Of a stretch of DNA of 10,470 bases, positions 1 through 6,521 are shown piece by piece. Under the pieces are notes generated by a model. That model saw nothing but the letters and a program-made list of their open reading frames with translations, was not told where the DNA came from and searched no databases. The translations under genes were made by a program, and so were the position numbers. Source of the stretch: Helicobacteraceae bacterium (GTDB taxonomy: Bacteria > Campylobacterota > Campylobacteria > Campylobacterales > Sulfurimonadaceae); NCBI GenBank assembly GCA_027068615.1, contig JAMOQV010000043.1:1-10470 (forward strand). The letters are read 5' to 3'. Positions within the stretch are counted from its first letter, which is position 1. Every line of letters begins with the position of its first letter.

Positions 1-19
1 TTATTTCAGGTTGTAAAAA

Positions 20-2116
20 ATGTTAAATCTTAAAAATCCAGACCTTTATATTAACCGTGAATTATCTTGGTTAGAATTTAATACAAGAGTTTTAAAACAA
101 GCTCAAGATGAGTCATTACCATTGTTGGAAAGACTTAAATTTTTAGCCATATATGGAACAAATCTTGATGAGTTTTATATGATTCGTGTAGCTGGACTTA
201 AGAAACTTTTTTCAGCTGGGATTATAGTATCTGGGGCTGATAGACTAACTCCTTTACAACAGTTAAAACAGATACGACATAAACTTCATCAAGAACAACA
301 AGTTGTTGAGTATTGTAGAAGTAAAATTTTAAATAAACTTGCAAATGAGGGTATAAGAGTTATAAAGTACAACGAAGCAACAAAAACTGAAAAACAAAAA
401 CTAAGCAAGTATTTTTATGAACATATCTACCCTGTTATAATCCCTATAGCAGTTGATGCTACACACCCTTTTCCACACTTAAACAATCTTAGTTTTGGAC
501 TTATAGTAAAACTTGCAGATGAGGAAGATAAATCTGTTGAGAGATTTGGCATCATTCGTGTACCTCGTGTTTTAAATAGATTTGTTCAACTAGATAGTGG
601 TACTTATGTTATTATAGAGACTGTTGTAGCTCAACATGTTGAGGATCTTTTCCCTGGGTATTCATTATTAAAATATGCATCTTTTAGAGTCACTAGAAAT
701 GCAGATATTGAGATACAAGAAGAAGAAGCTGATGACTTTATGGAGATACTTGAAGAGGGATTAAAACTTCGTAGAAAAGGGGAAATGGTTCGACTTGAAG
801 TTGGTTCAAATGCTGATGATGAGATTATAAACTTTATAAACCAACATGTAAATGTTTTTAAAGATGATATATATAAATTTCATACATTTTTAAATCTTTC
901 TAGCTTATGGCAAATAGTAGCAAACAAAGACTATGCACACCTTCTACTACCACCATTTAAACCAAAAAATTTACCACCTTTTACAAATGAAGATGATATA
1001 TTTTCTATTTTAGAAAAACAAGATGTACTTTTATACCACCCTTATGAGAGTTTTGATCCTATAGTAAAACTTATACAAACATCTGCAAAAGACCCAGATG
1101 TTGTATCTATAAAAATGACACTATATCGTTCAGGTACAAATTCACCTATCGTTAAGTCTCTTATAGAAGCTAGTGAAAGTGGAAAACAAGTAACTGTTAT
1201 GGTTGAGCTAAAAGCTAGATTTGATGAGGAAAATAACCTTATCTGGGCAAAAGCACTTGAAAAGGCTGGAGCTCATGTTATATATGGTATCAAGGGTTTT
1301 AAAGTTCATGCAAAAGCTACACTTGTAACAAGAAGAAAAGATGGAAAACTAAAACAATATGCCCACTTAGGAACAGGAAATTATAACCAAGCAACTGCAA
1401 AAATCTATACAGATATGAGTTATATGACAAGTAAAGATGATATAACAAATGATTTAACAAGATTTTTTCACTTTTTAACTGGATTTTCAAAAAAAGGTAA
1501 ACTAAACGAACTTTATATGTCTCCATCACAAATAAAACCCAAAGTTTTATCTCTAATTCAAAACGAAACAAGACAGGGTAAAGATGGTCAAATCATAGCA
1601 AAAGTAAACTCTCTAGTTGATGATGATGTTATAAGAGCATTGTATAAAGCATCTCAAGCTGGTGTTAAGATAGACCTTATAGTTCGTGGTATATGTTGTC
1701 TAAAACCAAATGTAAAAGGTGTAAGTGAAAATATACGAGTTATATCTATACTTGGAAAATACCTAGAACACCCTAGAGTTTTTTACTTTAAAAATGATGC
1801 TACGCAAGTTTATATATCTTCGGCTGATTGGATGCCTAGAAATTTAGTTAGAAGAATAGAGCTTTTAACTGCTATAAAAGATGAAAATTCAAAAGAGAAA
1901 ATTTTACAAATATTAAAACTTCAATGTTTAGATAACTCTCTAGCTCATGAGTTACAAGAAAATGGTTCATATAAAAAAGTGACTAAAGGTAACAATAAAA
2001 CTATAAATAATCATAAAATTTTAGAAGATTATGTAAATAGAGTTTCAAAAGTTCTAAAAAAAGAAACTTCAAACAGTGCTTTAGCACTTGCAAGTAGATT
2101 GCTTATGGAAAGTTAA
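20..2116 (+). CDS. ppk1: Polyphosphate kinase 1
   Basis: This 698-residue protein reversibly transfers the terminal phosphate of ATP to a growing inorganic polyphosphate chain through a phosphohistidine intermediate. Length and layout match the PPK1 family (E. coli 688 residues). The N-terminal signature RELSWLEFN lies near residues 13-21 and is followed by NLDEFYMIRVAGLKK. The C-terminal half holds the phospholipase D-like catalytic domains. The predicted autophosphorylated histidine is H430 (KVHAKAT) and the second conserved histidine is H449 (YAHLGTGNYN). Their 19-residue spacing equals that of E. coli H435/H454. R370 (LYRSG) and R400 (ARFDE) fit the arginines E. coli R375 and R405 at the same offset. 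The ATG at 20 has only a weak upstream AGG, but it gives the usual family N terminus. No truncation or frameshift is visible. A carbonic anhydrase gene follows after 9 bases and is probably co-transcribed. The promoter lies outside the window. Confidence 0.97.
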   Translation: MLNLKNPDLYINRELSWLEFNTRVLKQAQDESLPLLERLKFLAIYGTNLDEFYMIRVAGLKKLFSAGIIVSGADRLTPLQQLKQIRHKLHQEQQVVEYCRSKILNKLANEGIRVIKYNEATKTEKQKLSKYFYEHIYPVIIPIAVDATHPFPHLNNLSFGLIVKLADEEDKSVERFGIIRVPRVLNRFVQLDSGTYVIIETVVAQHVEDLFPGYSLLKYASFRVTRNADIEIQEEEADDFMEILEEGLKLRRKGEMVRLEVGSNADDEIINFINQHVNVFKDDIYKFHTFLNLSSLWQIVANKDYAHLLLPPFKPKNLPPFTNEDDIFSILEKQDVLLYHPYESFDPIVKLIQTSAKDPDVVSIKMTLYRSGTNSPIVKSLIEASESGKQVTVMVELKARFDEENNLIWAKALEKAGAHVIYGIKGFKVHAKATLVTRRKDGKLKQYAHLGTGNYNQATAKIYTDMSYMTSKDDITNDLTRFFHFLTGFSKKGKLNELYMSPSQIKPKVLSLIQNETRQGKDGQIIAKVNSLVDDDVIRALYKASQAGVKIDLIVRGICCLKPNVKGVSENIRVISILGKYLEHPRVFYFKNDATQVYISSADWMPRNLVRRIELLTAIKDENSKEKILQILKLQCLDNSLAHELQENGSYKKVTKGNNKTINNHKILEDYVNRVSKVLKKETSNSALALASRLLMES

Positions 2117-2125
2117 GGATAAAAT

Positions 2126-2653
2126 ATGATACATAAATTTAAAGATATAACACCAAAAATAGGTAAAAACACTTGGATATCTCCATCTGCTGATGTTATA
2201 GGGGAAGTTGAATGTGGAGATGAATGTTCTATATGGTTTGGTTGTGTAGTTCGTGGAGATGTTAATTACATCAAAATCGGAAACCGTACAAATATACAAG
2301 ATTTGAGTATGATACATGTTACACACTATAAAAAAGCAGATAAAAGTGATGGAAACCCAACTGTTATAGGTGATGATGTAACAGTTGGTCATAGAGTTAT
2401 GCTTCATGGCTGTACTATAGAAGATGCTTGTCTTATAGGTATGAGTGCTACCATACTAGATGGTGCAGTGATAGCAAAGGAGTCCATTGTTGGAGCTGGA
2501 GCATTGGTAACTAAAAACAAAAAGTTTCCACCCCGTTCACTTATAGTTGGAAGCCCTGCTAAGGTTGTAAGAGAACTAACAGATGATGAAGTAAAAGAGT
2601 TATATGCTTCTGCTAGTAGATATGTAGAGTTTAAAAAGGATTATGAGGACTAA
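2126..2653 (+). CDS. Gamma-class carbonic anhydrase family protein (YrdA/CamH-like)
   Basis: This 175-residue cytoplasmic protein is a left-handed beta-helix of hexapeptide repeats, which would form a trimer with zinc at the subunit interfaces. It probably interconverts CO2 and bicarbonate, though many YrdA-type members have weak or unproven activity. By comparison with Methanosarcina Cam, the zinc ligands should be H64 (MIHVTH), H89 (VGHRV) and H94 (MLHGC), with the last two five residues apart as in Cam. R43 and D45 (VVRGDV) and Q58-D59 (NIQDL) match further conserved active-site positions. The acidic loop of Cam with its proton-shuttle glutamate is absent, as in the shorter CamH subclass. 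The C-terminal VGSPAKVVREL is typical of the group. An AAGG ribosome binding site lies just upstream, overlapping the ppk1 stop region. The neighbouring ppk1 suggests co-transcription but not an obvious shared pathway. The stop codon sits in the loop of a hairpin. Confidence 0.9.
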   Translation: MIHKFKDITPKIGKNTWISPSADVIGEVECGDECSIWFGCVVRGDVNYIKIGNRTNIQDLSMIHVTHYKKADKSDGNPTVIGDDVTVGHRVMLHGCTIEDACLIGMSATILDGAVIAKESIVGAGALVTKNKKFPPRSLIVGSPAKVVRELTDDEVKELYASASRYVEFKKDYED

Positions 2654-2663
2654 GTCCTATAAT
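2640..2663. terminator. Hairpin over the carbonic anhydrase stop codon, probable bidirectional terminator
   Basis: The left arm at 2640-2650 and right arm at 2654-2663 form a 10-bp stem with one bulged G (2645). The loop TAA is the stop codon of the upstream gene. On the plus strand the stem is followed by a mixed T/A stretch rather than a clean T tract. On the minus strand it is followed by TTTTT (2636-2632), so it may also end transcription of the antitoxin gene. It closely resembles the hairpin at 3051-3076. Confidence 0.6.
2649..2663 (+). repeat. 15-bp direct repeat, copy 1
   Basis: ACTAAGTCCTATAAT occurs here and again at 3061-3075, on either side of the antitoxin gene. The similarity extends a few bases leftward with mismatches. 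The copy includes the carbonic anhydrase stop codon. This is seen directly in the sequence. Its reading as a duplication made by insertion of the antitoxin gene is inference. Confidence 0.75.
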
Positions 2664-2686
2664 TTATATTTAGTTATCACTTTTTA

Positions 2687-2968
2687 TTAATCTTTGAAAT
2701 AAAATATCTTTTGCTCTAAATCATTAAACATCTCTTCTTGTTCTATAATCCTATTGTTTTCTATATCATTTTCACTTTGAACTATCAACTTTAATAAATT
2801 TAAAGAATTTTGTAAATTTTCATAACTTTTTATATCTTGCACAACAGCTTTTGCCTCACCATTTTGTGTAATTATAATAGTTCTTTGATTCTCATTTACA
2901 TCATTGATAACATTTGCAGTTTTTGCTTTAAGATAGCTAATAGGTTTTATATCTTGGCTTAATAACAT
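2687..2968 (-). CDS. Phd/YefM-family type II antitoxin, orphan
   Basis: This 93-residue protein resembles Phd/YefM antitoxins, which bind operator DNA through an N-terminal fold and neutralise a RelE/ParE- or Doc-type toxin through a C-terminal tail. Supporting segments are the N-terminal PISYLKAKTANVINDVNE (about 8-25), the core strand region RTIIITQNGEAKAVVQD (about 29-45) and an acidic helical tail. No toxin gene is present. Only about 23 bases separate its stop from the hairpin ending the carbonic anhydrase gene, and about 90 bases lie upstream. In this family the toxin normally follows directly. The start is supported by AAGGA seven bases before ATG. A palindrome in the promoter region suggests self-repression. 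The gene has probably lost its toxin, was acquired alone, or acts with a toxin elsewhere. The family call is good; the function is unproven. Confidence 0.8.
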   Translation of the reverse strand: MLLSQDIKPISYLKAKTANVINDVNENQRTIIITQNGEAKAVVQDIKSYENLQNSLNLLKLIVQSENDIENNRIIEQEEMFNDLEQKIFYFKD

Positions 2969-2986
2969 TTTATTGTCCTTATGCTT

Positions 2987-3017
2987 ATTTTATACATTGT
3001 ACTAAATTTAGTTTTAA
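2987..3017 (-). promoter_or_regulatory. Probable antitoxin promoter with palindromic operator
   Basis: On the minus strand a TTAAAA -35-like box (3017-3012) stands 17 bases from a TATAAA -10-like box (2994-2989). The spacer contains a perfect 12-bp palindrome, ACTAAATTTAGT, at 3001-3012. A further half-site, ACTAAATT, lies at 3016-3023 on the same strand. This is the position expected for an operator bound by a self-repressing antitoxin. TACAAT (3001-2996) is an alternative -10. The palindrome is seen directly; its role is inferred, and the AT-rich setting weakens the case. Confidence 0.4.
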
Positions 3018-3050
3018 TTTAGTGTTAAGCACAAAAACTTATATAAAAAA

Positions 3051-3076
3051 GATTATAGGAACTAAGTCCTATAATC
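3051..3076. terminator. argJ intrinsic terminator hairpin
   Basis: The arms GATTATAGGA (3051-3060) and TCCTATAATC (3067-3076) pair perfectly over 10 bp around a 6-base loop. The loop holds most of the argJ stop codon region (stop at 3064-3062). Read on the minus strand, the stem is followed at once by TTTTTT (3050-3045), a classical rho-independent terminator for argJ. Read on the plus strand there is no T tract after it. Confidence 0.8.
3061..3075 (+). repeat. 15-bp direct repeat, copy 2
   Basis: This is an identical copy of the ACTAAGTCCTATAAT found at 2649-2663. It covers the argJ stop codon and the loop and most of the right arm of the argJ terminator. The two copies bracket the orphan antitoxin gene, about 412 bases apart. 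Confidence 0.75.
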
Positions 3077-4249
3077 CGCATTTATTTTAACATACTCATA
3101 ACCCAAATCACACCCATAAGCTGTAAATGAGCCATCAGATACACCTAAATCACAAGAGATGCTAAATCTATCTTTTTTCATAACTTCAGCAGATTTTTTC
3201 TCCATCTCTTCATCAAAATATATCTCTCCTCTATCATAAACACAACACTTATCAAAAGAGATTTTTAAAGTTGCTTCATCACATTCAACCCCACTTGCAC
3301 CAACTGTTGATGCTACCCTACCCCAGTTTGGGTCTTCTCCATAAAGTGCTGTTTTCATAAGAAGTGAGTCTGAAAGTGCTTTTGCTACTTTTTCAGCCTC
3401 TTTATCATCTTTTGCACCTGTGATTTTATATGTTACAAGTTTCGTTGCACCCTCGCCATCTCGTACCATCTCAGTTGCTAAAAATAGCATTATCTTATGA
3501 AGAGCATCTCTAAAAGCATCTGCATTGTAAGCACCACTTTTTGCACTACTTAAAAGTATAACTGTATCGTTTGTAGAGGTATCACCATCTACACTTGCAG
3601 CATTAAAAGTTGTTTTTGTAATCTCATCTAAAATCTTTTGCATTTCAGATTTAGATACTTTAGCATCTGTTGTTATAAAACAAAGCATTGTAGCCATAGC
3701 AGGGTTTATCATACCTGCACCTTTTGCTATAGCACCTATGTTAAAACTACTTCCATCTTCTAACTCAACTCTATAAGAGATTTGTTTATTAAAAGAGTCT
3801 GTTGTCATTATAGCTTTTGATGCAGAAGTTGAGTCTTTTTTAGTCAAATCAAATAGTTTAGTCCCAGCTATAAGCTTCTCTTTTGGAACTCTTACCCCTA
3901 TAACACCAGTTGAACTCATAACAGGATTTTTTATCTGAGGGTTGTTTTTAGAAACTTCACTTAAAATCTCATCTATATCTTCTATACCAGCTTTACCAGT
4001 CATAGCATTTGCATTTTTAGAGTTTATAACGATAAAGTTAGTTTTAAAATCACCATATCTTCTAAAGTGTCTTATCGGTGCTGCTGTCATCTTGTTTGTA
4101 GTAAAAACAGATGCTATCTCACACTCAACATCTGAGTAGATAAAAGCCATATCTTTAGCACCATCTGGTTTTAGCCCTGCACTTACACCATCAGCAAAAA
4201 AACCATCACTTGCACAAACCCCACCATCTATCTTTTTTAAATTATACAA
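3062..4249 (-). CDS. argJ: Bifunctional ornithine acetyltransferase / N-acetylglutamate synthase
   Basis: This 395-residue enzyme moves the acetyl group from N-acetylornithine to glutamate, recycling acetate in arginine synthesis. Some members also acetylate glutamate from acetyl-CoA. Members are made as a precursor that cleaves itself into alpha and beta chains. The cleavage site lies in KGAGMINPAMATML, with T187 as new N-terminal nucleophile. The oxyanion-hole motif STGVIG is at 113-118. Other family segments are SKNANAMTG (77-85), EDPNWGR (305-311) and the C-terminal YVKINADYRT. The start is TTG, chosen because AAAGGAG stands seven bases upstream and because the next ATG (residue 34) would remove the conserved N terminus. 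The TTG lies inside the last 8 bases of the upstream potassium channel gene, so translation is probably coupled. Whether the enzyme is mono- or bifunctional cannot be read from the sequence. Confidence 0.96.
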   Translation of the reverse strand: MYNLKKIDGGVCASDGFFADGVSAGLKPDGAKDMAFIYSDVECEIASVFTTNKMTAAPIRHFRRYGDFKTNFIVINSKNANAMTGKAGIEDIDEILSEVSKNNPQIKNPVMSSTGVIGVRVPKEKLIAGTKLFDLTKKDSTSASKAIMTTDSFNKQISYRVELEDGSSFNIGAIAKGAGMINPAMATMLCFITTDAKVSKSEMQKILDEITKTTFNAASVDGDTSTNDTVILLSSAKSGAYNADAFRDALHKIMLFLATEMVRDGEGATKLVTYKITGAKDDKEAEKVAKALSDSLLMKTALYGEDPNWGRVASTVGASGVECDEATLKISFDKCCVYDRGEIYFDEEMEKKSAEVMKKDRFSISCDLGVSDGSFTAYGCDLGYEYVKINADYRT

Positions 4250-5372
4250 ATTTTAGCTCCTTTGGTTTTTGTCTTTGTCTTAGTATATCTTTTGTAGCTC
4301 TTATACCGTTTTGTGTCCCAACTACTAAAAGTTTACATTCACTTGTTATAAGAACATCACCTTTGGGCATCGTGATAAATTTACCATCTTTTTTAGTTAA
4401 GCCAACGATGGAAGTGTTTGTTATCTCTCTTATATGTGTTTCTTTTATCTTTTTAAGAACAACCCAACTATATTTTGGGATAACTATCTCTTGCATATCT
4501 AAAGGGTTGTCACTTTTATATAAAAACTCTTCAAGCATATTTTCCATATCTGGACGAGCAGCCATTGCACTAACTCTTTGAGCTGTTAGTTTTGTAGGAG
4601 AAACTACTGTATCTGCTCCTAGTTTTTTAAGCTTTTCAACATCACTTAAACTATCAGCTGCAGATATAACATAGTATGGTCTAGGCAATAGGTGTTCTTT
4701 TTCAAAAAGTCTAACAGAAGCTATAATAGCGATATTGTCAGCTATAGATGAGGAAAGTGTAATAAGACCTTTAGCAGATGAAAGATGAGCTTTAAGCATT
4801 GAGAGTTCAGCATGTGGTTCAGCTTGTAAATAAGCTGGATACTTATATTCCTCTGCCCATTTATGTATCTCTTTTCGTGGGTCAATAACAACAAAAGGTA
4901 TATGATTTTTTCTAAGTTGTTTTGTTACTTCTATCGTATAATCATTATGGTAACAAACAACAAAATGTTTTTTTAATCTTGCTATCTTATATAACATATG
5001 TCTTTCCTTTAAAACTTCAATTATAGTACCTCTACTTAACTCTGCAACCAATATACCAACGGCACTAGAAAATATAGCAAAACCAGCGACAATAAGAGTA
5101 ATAGTAAATAACCTACCTGCATTTGAAACTGGAGCAATCTCTCCATAACCAACAGTGGTAATTGTAATTCCAGTTTGATAAAGAGCATCTAAAACACTAA
5201 AACCATCTATCATAACATAGCCTAATGTACCAACAAGCATAGTCATAACAGTTAAAATAAGGGGTAAACGAAATTCTTTGAAATAAGGATAAACTTCAGG
5301 AAGAAGTTTAGGGTCAGGCTTGGGAGTTCTCTCCCAATGTAGAAATTTACGAATCCTATCGGAAAGATTCAA
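4242..5372 (-). CDS. Two-helix potassium channel with RCK (TrkA-N) domain, KchA/MthK-like
   Basis: This 376-residue inner-membrane protein should form a K+-selective channel gated by cytoplasmic RCK domains. Transmembrane helices lie at about 36-56 and 86-112. Between them is the pore helix and the selectivity filter TTVGYGE (72-78). A TrkA-N/RCK Rossmann-like domain spans about 135-255, and a C-terminal subdomain of TrkA-C/RCK-C type about 290-365. The Rossmann nucleotide loop, usually GxGxxG, reads VVCYHND here (138-144), so nucleotide binding is doubtful. The start is TTG with AGGA about eight bases upstream; the first ATG codon (residue 43) would remove most of helix 1. The gene lies 24 bases after rpmB. 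As I recall, H. pylori keeps its channel gene HP0490 beside rpmB (HP0491), which supports orthology with HpKchA, a K+ uptake channel. A possible internal start at M126 is noted separately. Confidence 0.92.
   Translation of the reverse strand: MNLSDRIRKFLHWERTPKPDPKLLPEVYPYFKEFRLPLILTVMTMLVGTLGYVMIDGFSVLDALYQTGITITTVGYGEIAPVSNAGRLFTITLIVAGFAIFSSAVGILVAELSRGTIIEVLKERHMLYKIARLKKHFVVCYHNDYTIEVTKQLRKNHIPFVVIDPRKEIHKWAEEYKYPAYLQAEPHAELSMLKAHLSSAKGLITLSSSIADNIAIIASVRLFEKEHLLPRPYYVISAADSLSDVEKLKKLGADTVVSPTKLTAQRVSAMAARPDMENMLEEFLYKSDNPLDMQEIVIPKYSWVVLKKIKETHIREITNTSIVGLTKKDGKFITMPKGDVLITSECKLLVVGTQNGIRATKDILRQRQKPKELKFV
4995..5010 (-). promoter_or_regulatory. Possible internal ribosome binding site and start in the potassium channel gene
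   Basis: On the minus strand AAAGGA (5010-5005) stands seven bases before an in-frame ATG (4997-4995), codon 126. This lies just after the second transmembrane helix and before the RCK domain. Translation from it would give a soluble RCK protein of about 251 residues. MthK is known to make a free RCK subunit from an internal start at the equivalent place. The AAGGA bases also encode Lys-Glu, so chance is possible. Confidence 0.4.
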
Positions 5373-5394
5373 AACTAAATTCCTACTTTGTAAG

Positions 5395-5415
5395 ACTTAA
5401 GAATTCTTCTTAAGT
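5395..5415. other. Hairpin at the rpmB 3' end, possible attenuation or RNA processing site
   Basis: ACTTAAGAA (5395-5403) and TTCTTAAGT (5407-5415) form a perfect 9-bp stem with a 3-base loop. It covers the last codons and the stop (5399-5397) of rpmB. No T tract follows on the minus strand, so it is not a typical terminator. It could partly reduce read-through into the channel gene or protect the rpmB transcript end. Confidence 0.45.
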
Positions 5416-5585
5416 GTACGTAATTCTTTAGCACAAATCTTGATTTTTTTAGTAGTACCATCTTCTAAAGTGATACGAACGGTTCTTAGATTTGGTAAAA
5501 AACGACGCTTTGTTCTGTTCTTCGCATGAGAAACATTGTTCCCACTCATAGGGCCTTTGCCACTAATAGCACATCTTCTTGCCAT
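5397..5585 (-). CDS. rpmB: 50S ribosomal protein L28
   Basis: This 62-residue basic protein is bacterial ribosomal protein bL28 of the large subunit. The family pattern is clear: RRCAISGKGPMSGNNVSHAKN at the start, RTKRRFLPNL in the middle and a basic C-terminal stretch ending KELRTLKKNS. Only C5 and C51 are cysteines, so this is a form without the zinc-binding cysteine pairs. The ATG is preceded by AAGGAAG at good spacing. It is the first gene of a minus-strand operon with the potassium channel and argJ genes, and it is driven by a strong-looking extended -10 promoter. In C. jejuni, as I recall, rpmB also lies close to rpe and dnaQ, as it does here apart from the signalling pair and trpF. 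Confidence 0.96.
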   Translation of the reverse strand: MARRCAISGKGPMSGNNVSHAKNRTKRRFLPNLRTVRITLEDGTTKKIKICAKELRTLKKNS

Positions 5586-5621
5586 AATTAGCTTCCTTGT
5601 TTTAAGTTTTAAAAGTTTCGA

Positions 5622-5649
5622 ATTATAGCAAATATAAGCAAAACTCCAA
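5622..5649 (-). promoter_or_regulatory. Promoter of the rpmB operon
   Basis: On the minus strand TTGGAG (5649-5644) is separated by 16 bases from TATAAT (5627-5622). TGC directly before TATAAT makes an extended -10. The expected transcript start is about 30 bases before the rpmB ATG. It points away from the HDOD gene promoter, so the 132-base gap is a divergent control region. Confidence 0.7.
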
Positions 5650-5688
5650 CTTAAGTTATAGTATTACTTAGTAAATTTATCGATTTTC

Positions 5689-5697
5689 TGTTATAAT
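5689..5697 (+). promoter_or_regulatory. Promoter of the HDOD/CheX gene pair
   Basis: TGTTATAAT at 5689-5697 is a consensus -10 with the TGn extension. TTAGTA (5668-5673), 18 bases upstream, is a weak -35. The transcript would start near 5704, leaving a leader of only about 14 bases. The ribosome binding site there is poor (AAAAAG), suggesting low translation initiation. Confidence 0.6.
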
Positions 5698-5717
5698 AAA
5701 ACAAAAAAGTATTACAT

Positions 5718-6521
5718 ATGATTACTAAAGATAAAATTGACACTTATATAGAAAAGATTCCACCAGCACCAAAAGTTCTAAAAGAGACACTATCACTTCT
5801 AAATGATGGTGAACTTATAAAAGCTTCAAAAGTTGCAGAAAGTGATTTAGCTTTAAAAAGCTATCTAAAGCATATTGTCAACAAACCAATTTATGGCTTT
5901 AAAAACGAGGTTACTGATATATCTCAAATCTTTACAATCCTTGGTGTAGCTAGAAGTCAACAAACAGTATATAACTATATGCTTTCACTTTTATCTCCAA
6001 AAGAGTGGACAATTTTTAACTTAACTGAACAAAATTTTCATGAGCTTCAAGCAAGACTATCAGCAAATTACAACAAAATACTAAAGCATCTAAATATCAT
6101 AGATAAAGATATTCAAAGTTGTATCTCACTTTTGCCAGCTTCTATAATAATAGTAGAAGCACTTTTTAAAGAACAAAAAGAAAATATAGAACTTATCAAA
6201 TCAACAAAATCTATAGATTATAATACAATCCTAAAAAGATTAACTGGTATGGATCTGTTTGATATATGTGAAGAGATTGCTAAAAAATGGGAAATGTCAG
6301 ATAAAATCTCACAAATTATACAAACATCTTCAGGTATAAAACCATCAGAAGACAAAGATATAAATCATATTGCAAAATGGATACATCTACTACTCTTTTA
6401 TGAACTTTCCCAACCAATATTTATAGAAGCAAACTTAAACGACTTTTTAGAATTTCAAGTTGAATTTGTAGAAGATATATATGAAGAATTTTTACAAGTT
6501 ATAAAGGTACAAGATAAATGA
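5718..6521 (+). CDS. HDOD domain signalling protein
   Basis: This 267-residue soluble protein begins with an HDOD domain, a catalytically inactive relative of HD phosphohydrolases found in bacterial signalling proteins. The match is in IPPAPKVLKETLSLLNDGE (about 14-32), AESDLALKSYLKHIVNKPIYGF (about 40-61, with the family's small helix-turn YGF) and ISQIFTILGVARSQQTVYN (about 68-86). The rest is helical and less recognisable, with no second known domain visible. No signal peptide or membrane segment is seen. It overlaps the next gene by four bases (ATGA), so the two proteins are probably made together and may interact. HDOD proteins in Campylobacterota have been linked to motility and colonisation (Cj0248 in C. 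jejuni), but orthology here is not established. The direct role is unknown. Confidence 0.78.
   Translation: MITKDKIDTYIEKIPPAPKVLKETLSLLNDGELIKASKVAESDLALKSYLKHIVNKPIYGFKNEVTDISQIFTILGVARSQQTVYNYMLSLLSPKEWTIFNLTEQNFHELQARLSANYNKILKHLNIIDKDIQSCISLLPASIIIVEALFKEQKENIELIKSTKSIDYNTILKRLTGMDLFDICEEIAKKWEMSDKISQIIQTSSGIKPSEDKDINHIAKWIHLLLFYELSQPIFIEANLNDFLEFQVEFVEDIYEEFLQVIKVQDK

Noticed and set aside
1317..1571. Open frame on the minus strand inside ppk1
   Set aside because: It lies wholly over the catalytic part of ppk1, has low-complexity hydrophobic content and shows no family motif.
2081..2407. Open frame on the minus strand across the ppk1/carbonic anhydrase junction
   Set aside because: It opposes two clear genes, and its composition (Tyr, Phe, Cys rich) is typical of an antisense frame.
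2664..3050. A toxin partner or other small gene beside the antitoxin
   Set aside because: The free stretches of about 23 and 82 bases are too short for a toxin and contain only the promoter, operator and hairpins.
3942..4581. Two open frames on the plus strand opposite argJ and the potassium channel gene
   Set aside because: Both overlap strongly supported genes and show no recognisable motifs.
5586..5717. Small RNA or riboswitch between rpmB and the HDOD gene
   Set aside because: The 132-base divergent gap is accounted for by two promoters and short leaders, and no stable structured element was seen.
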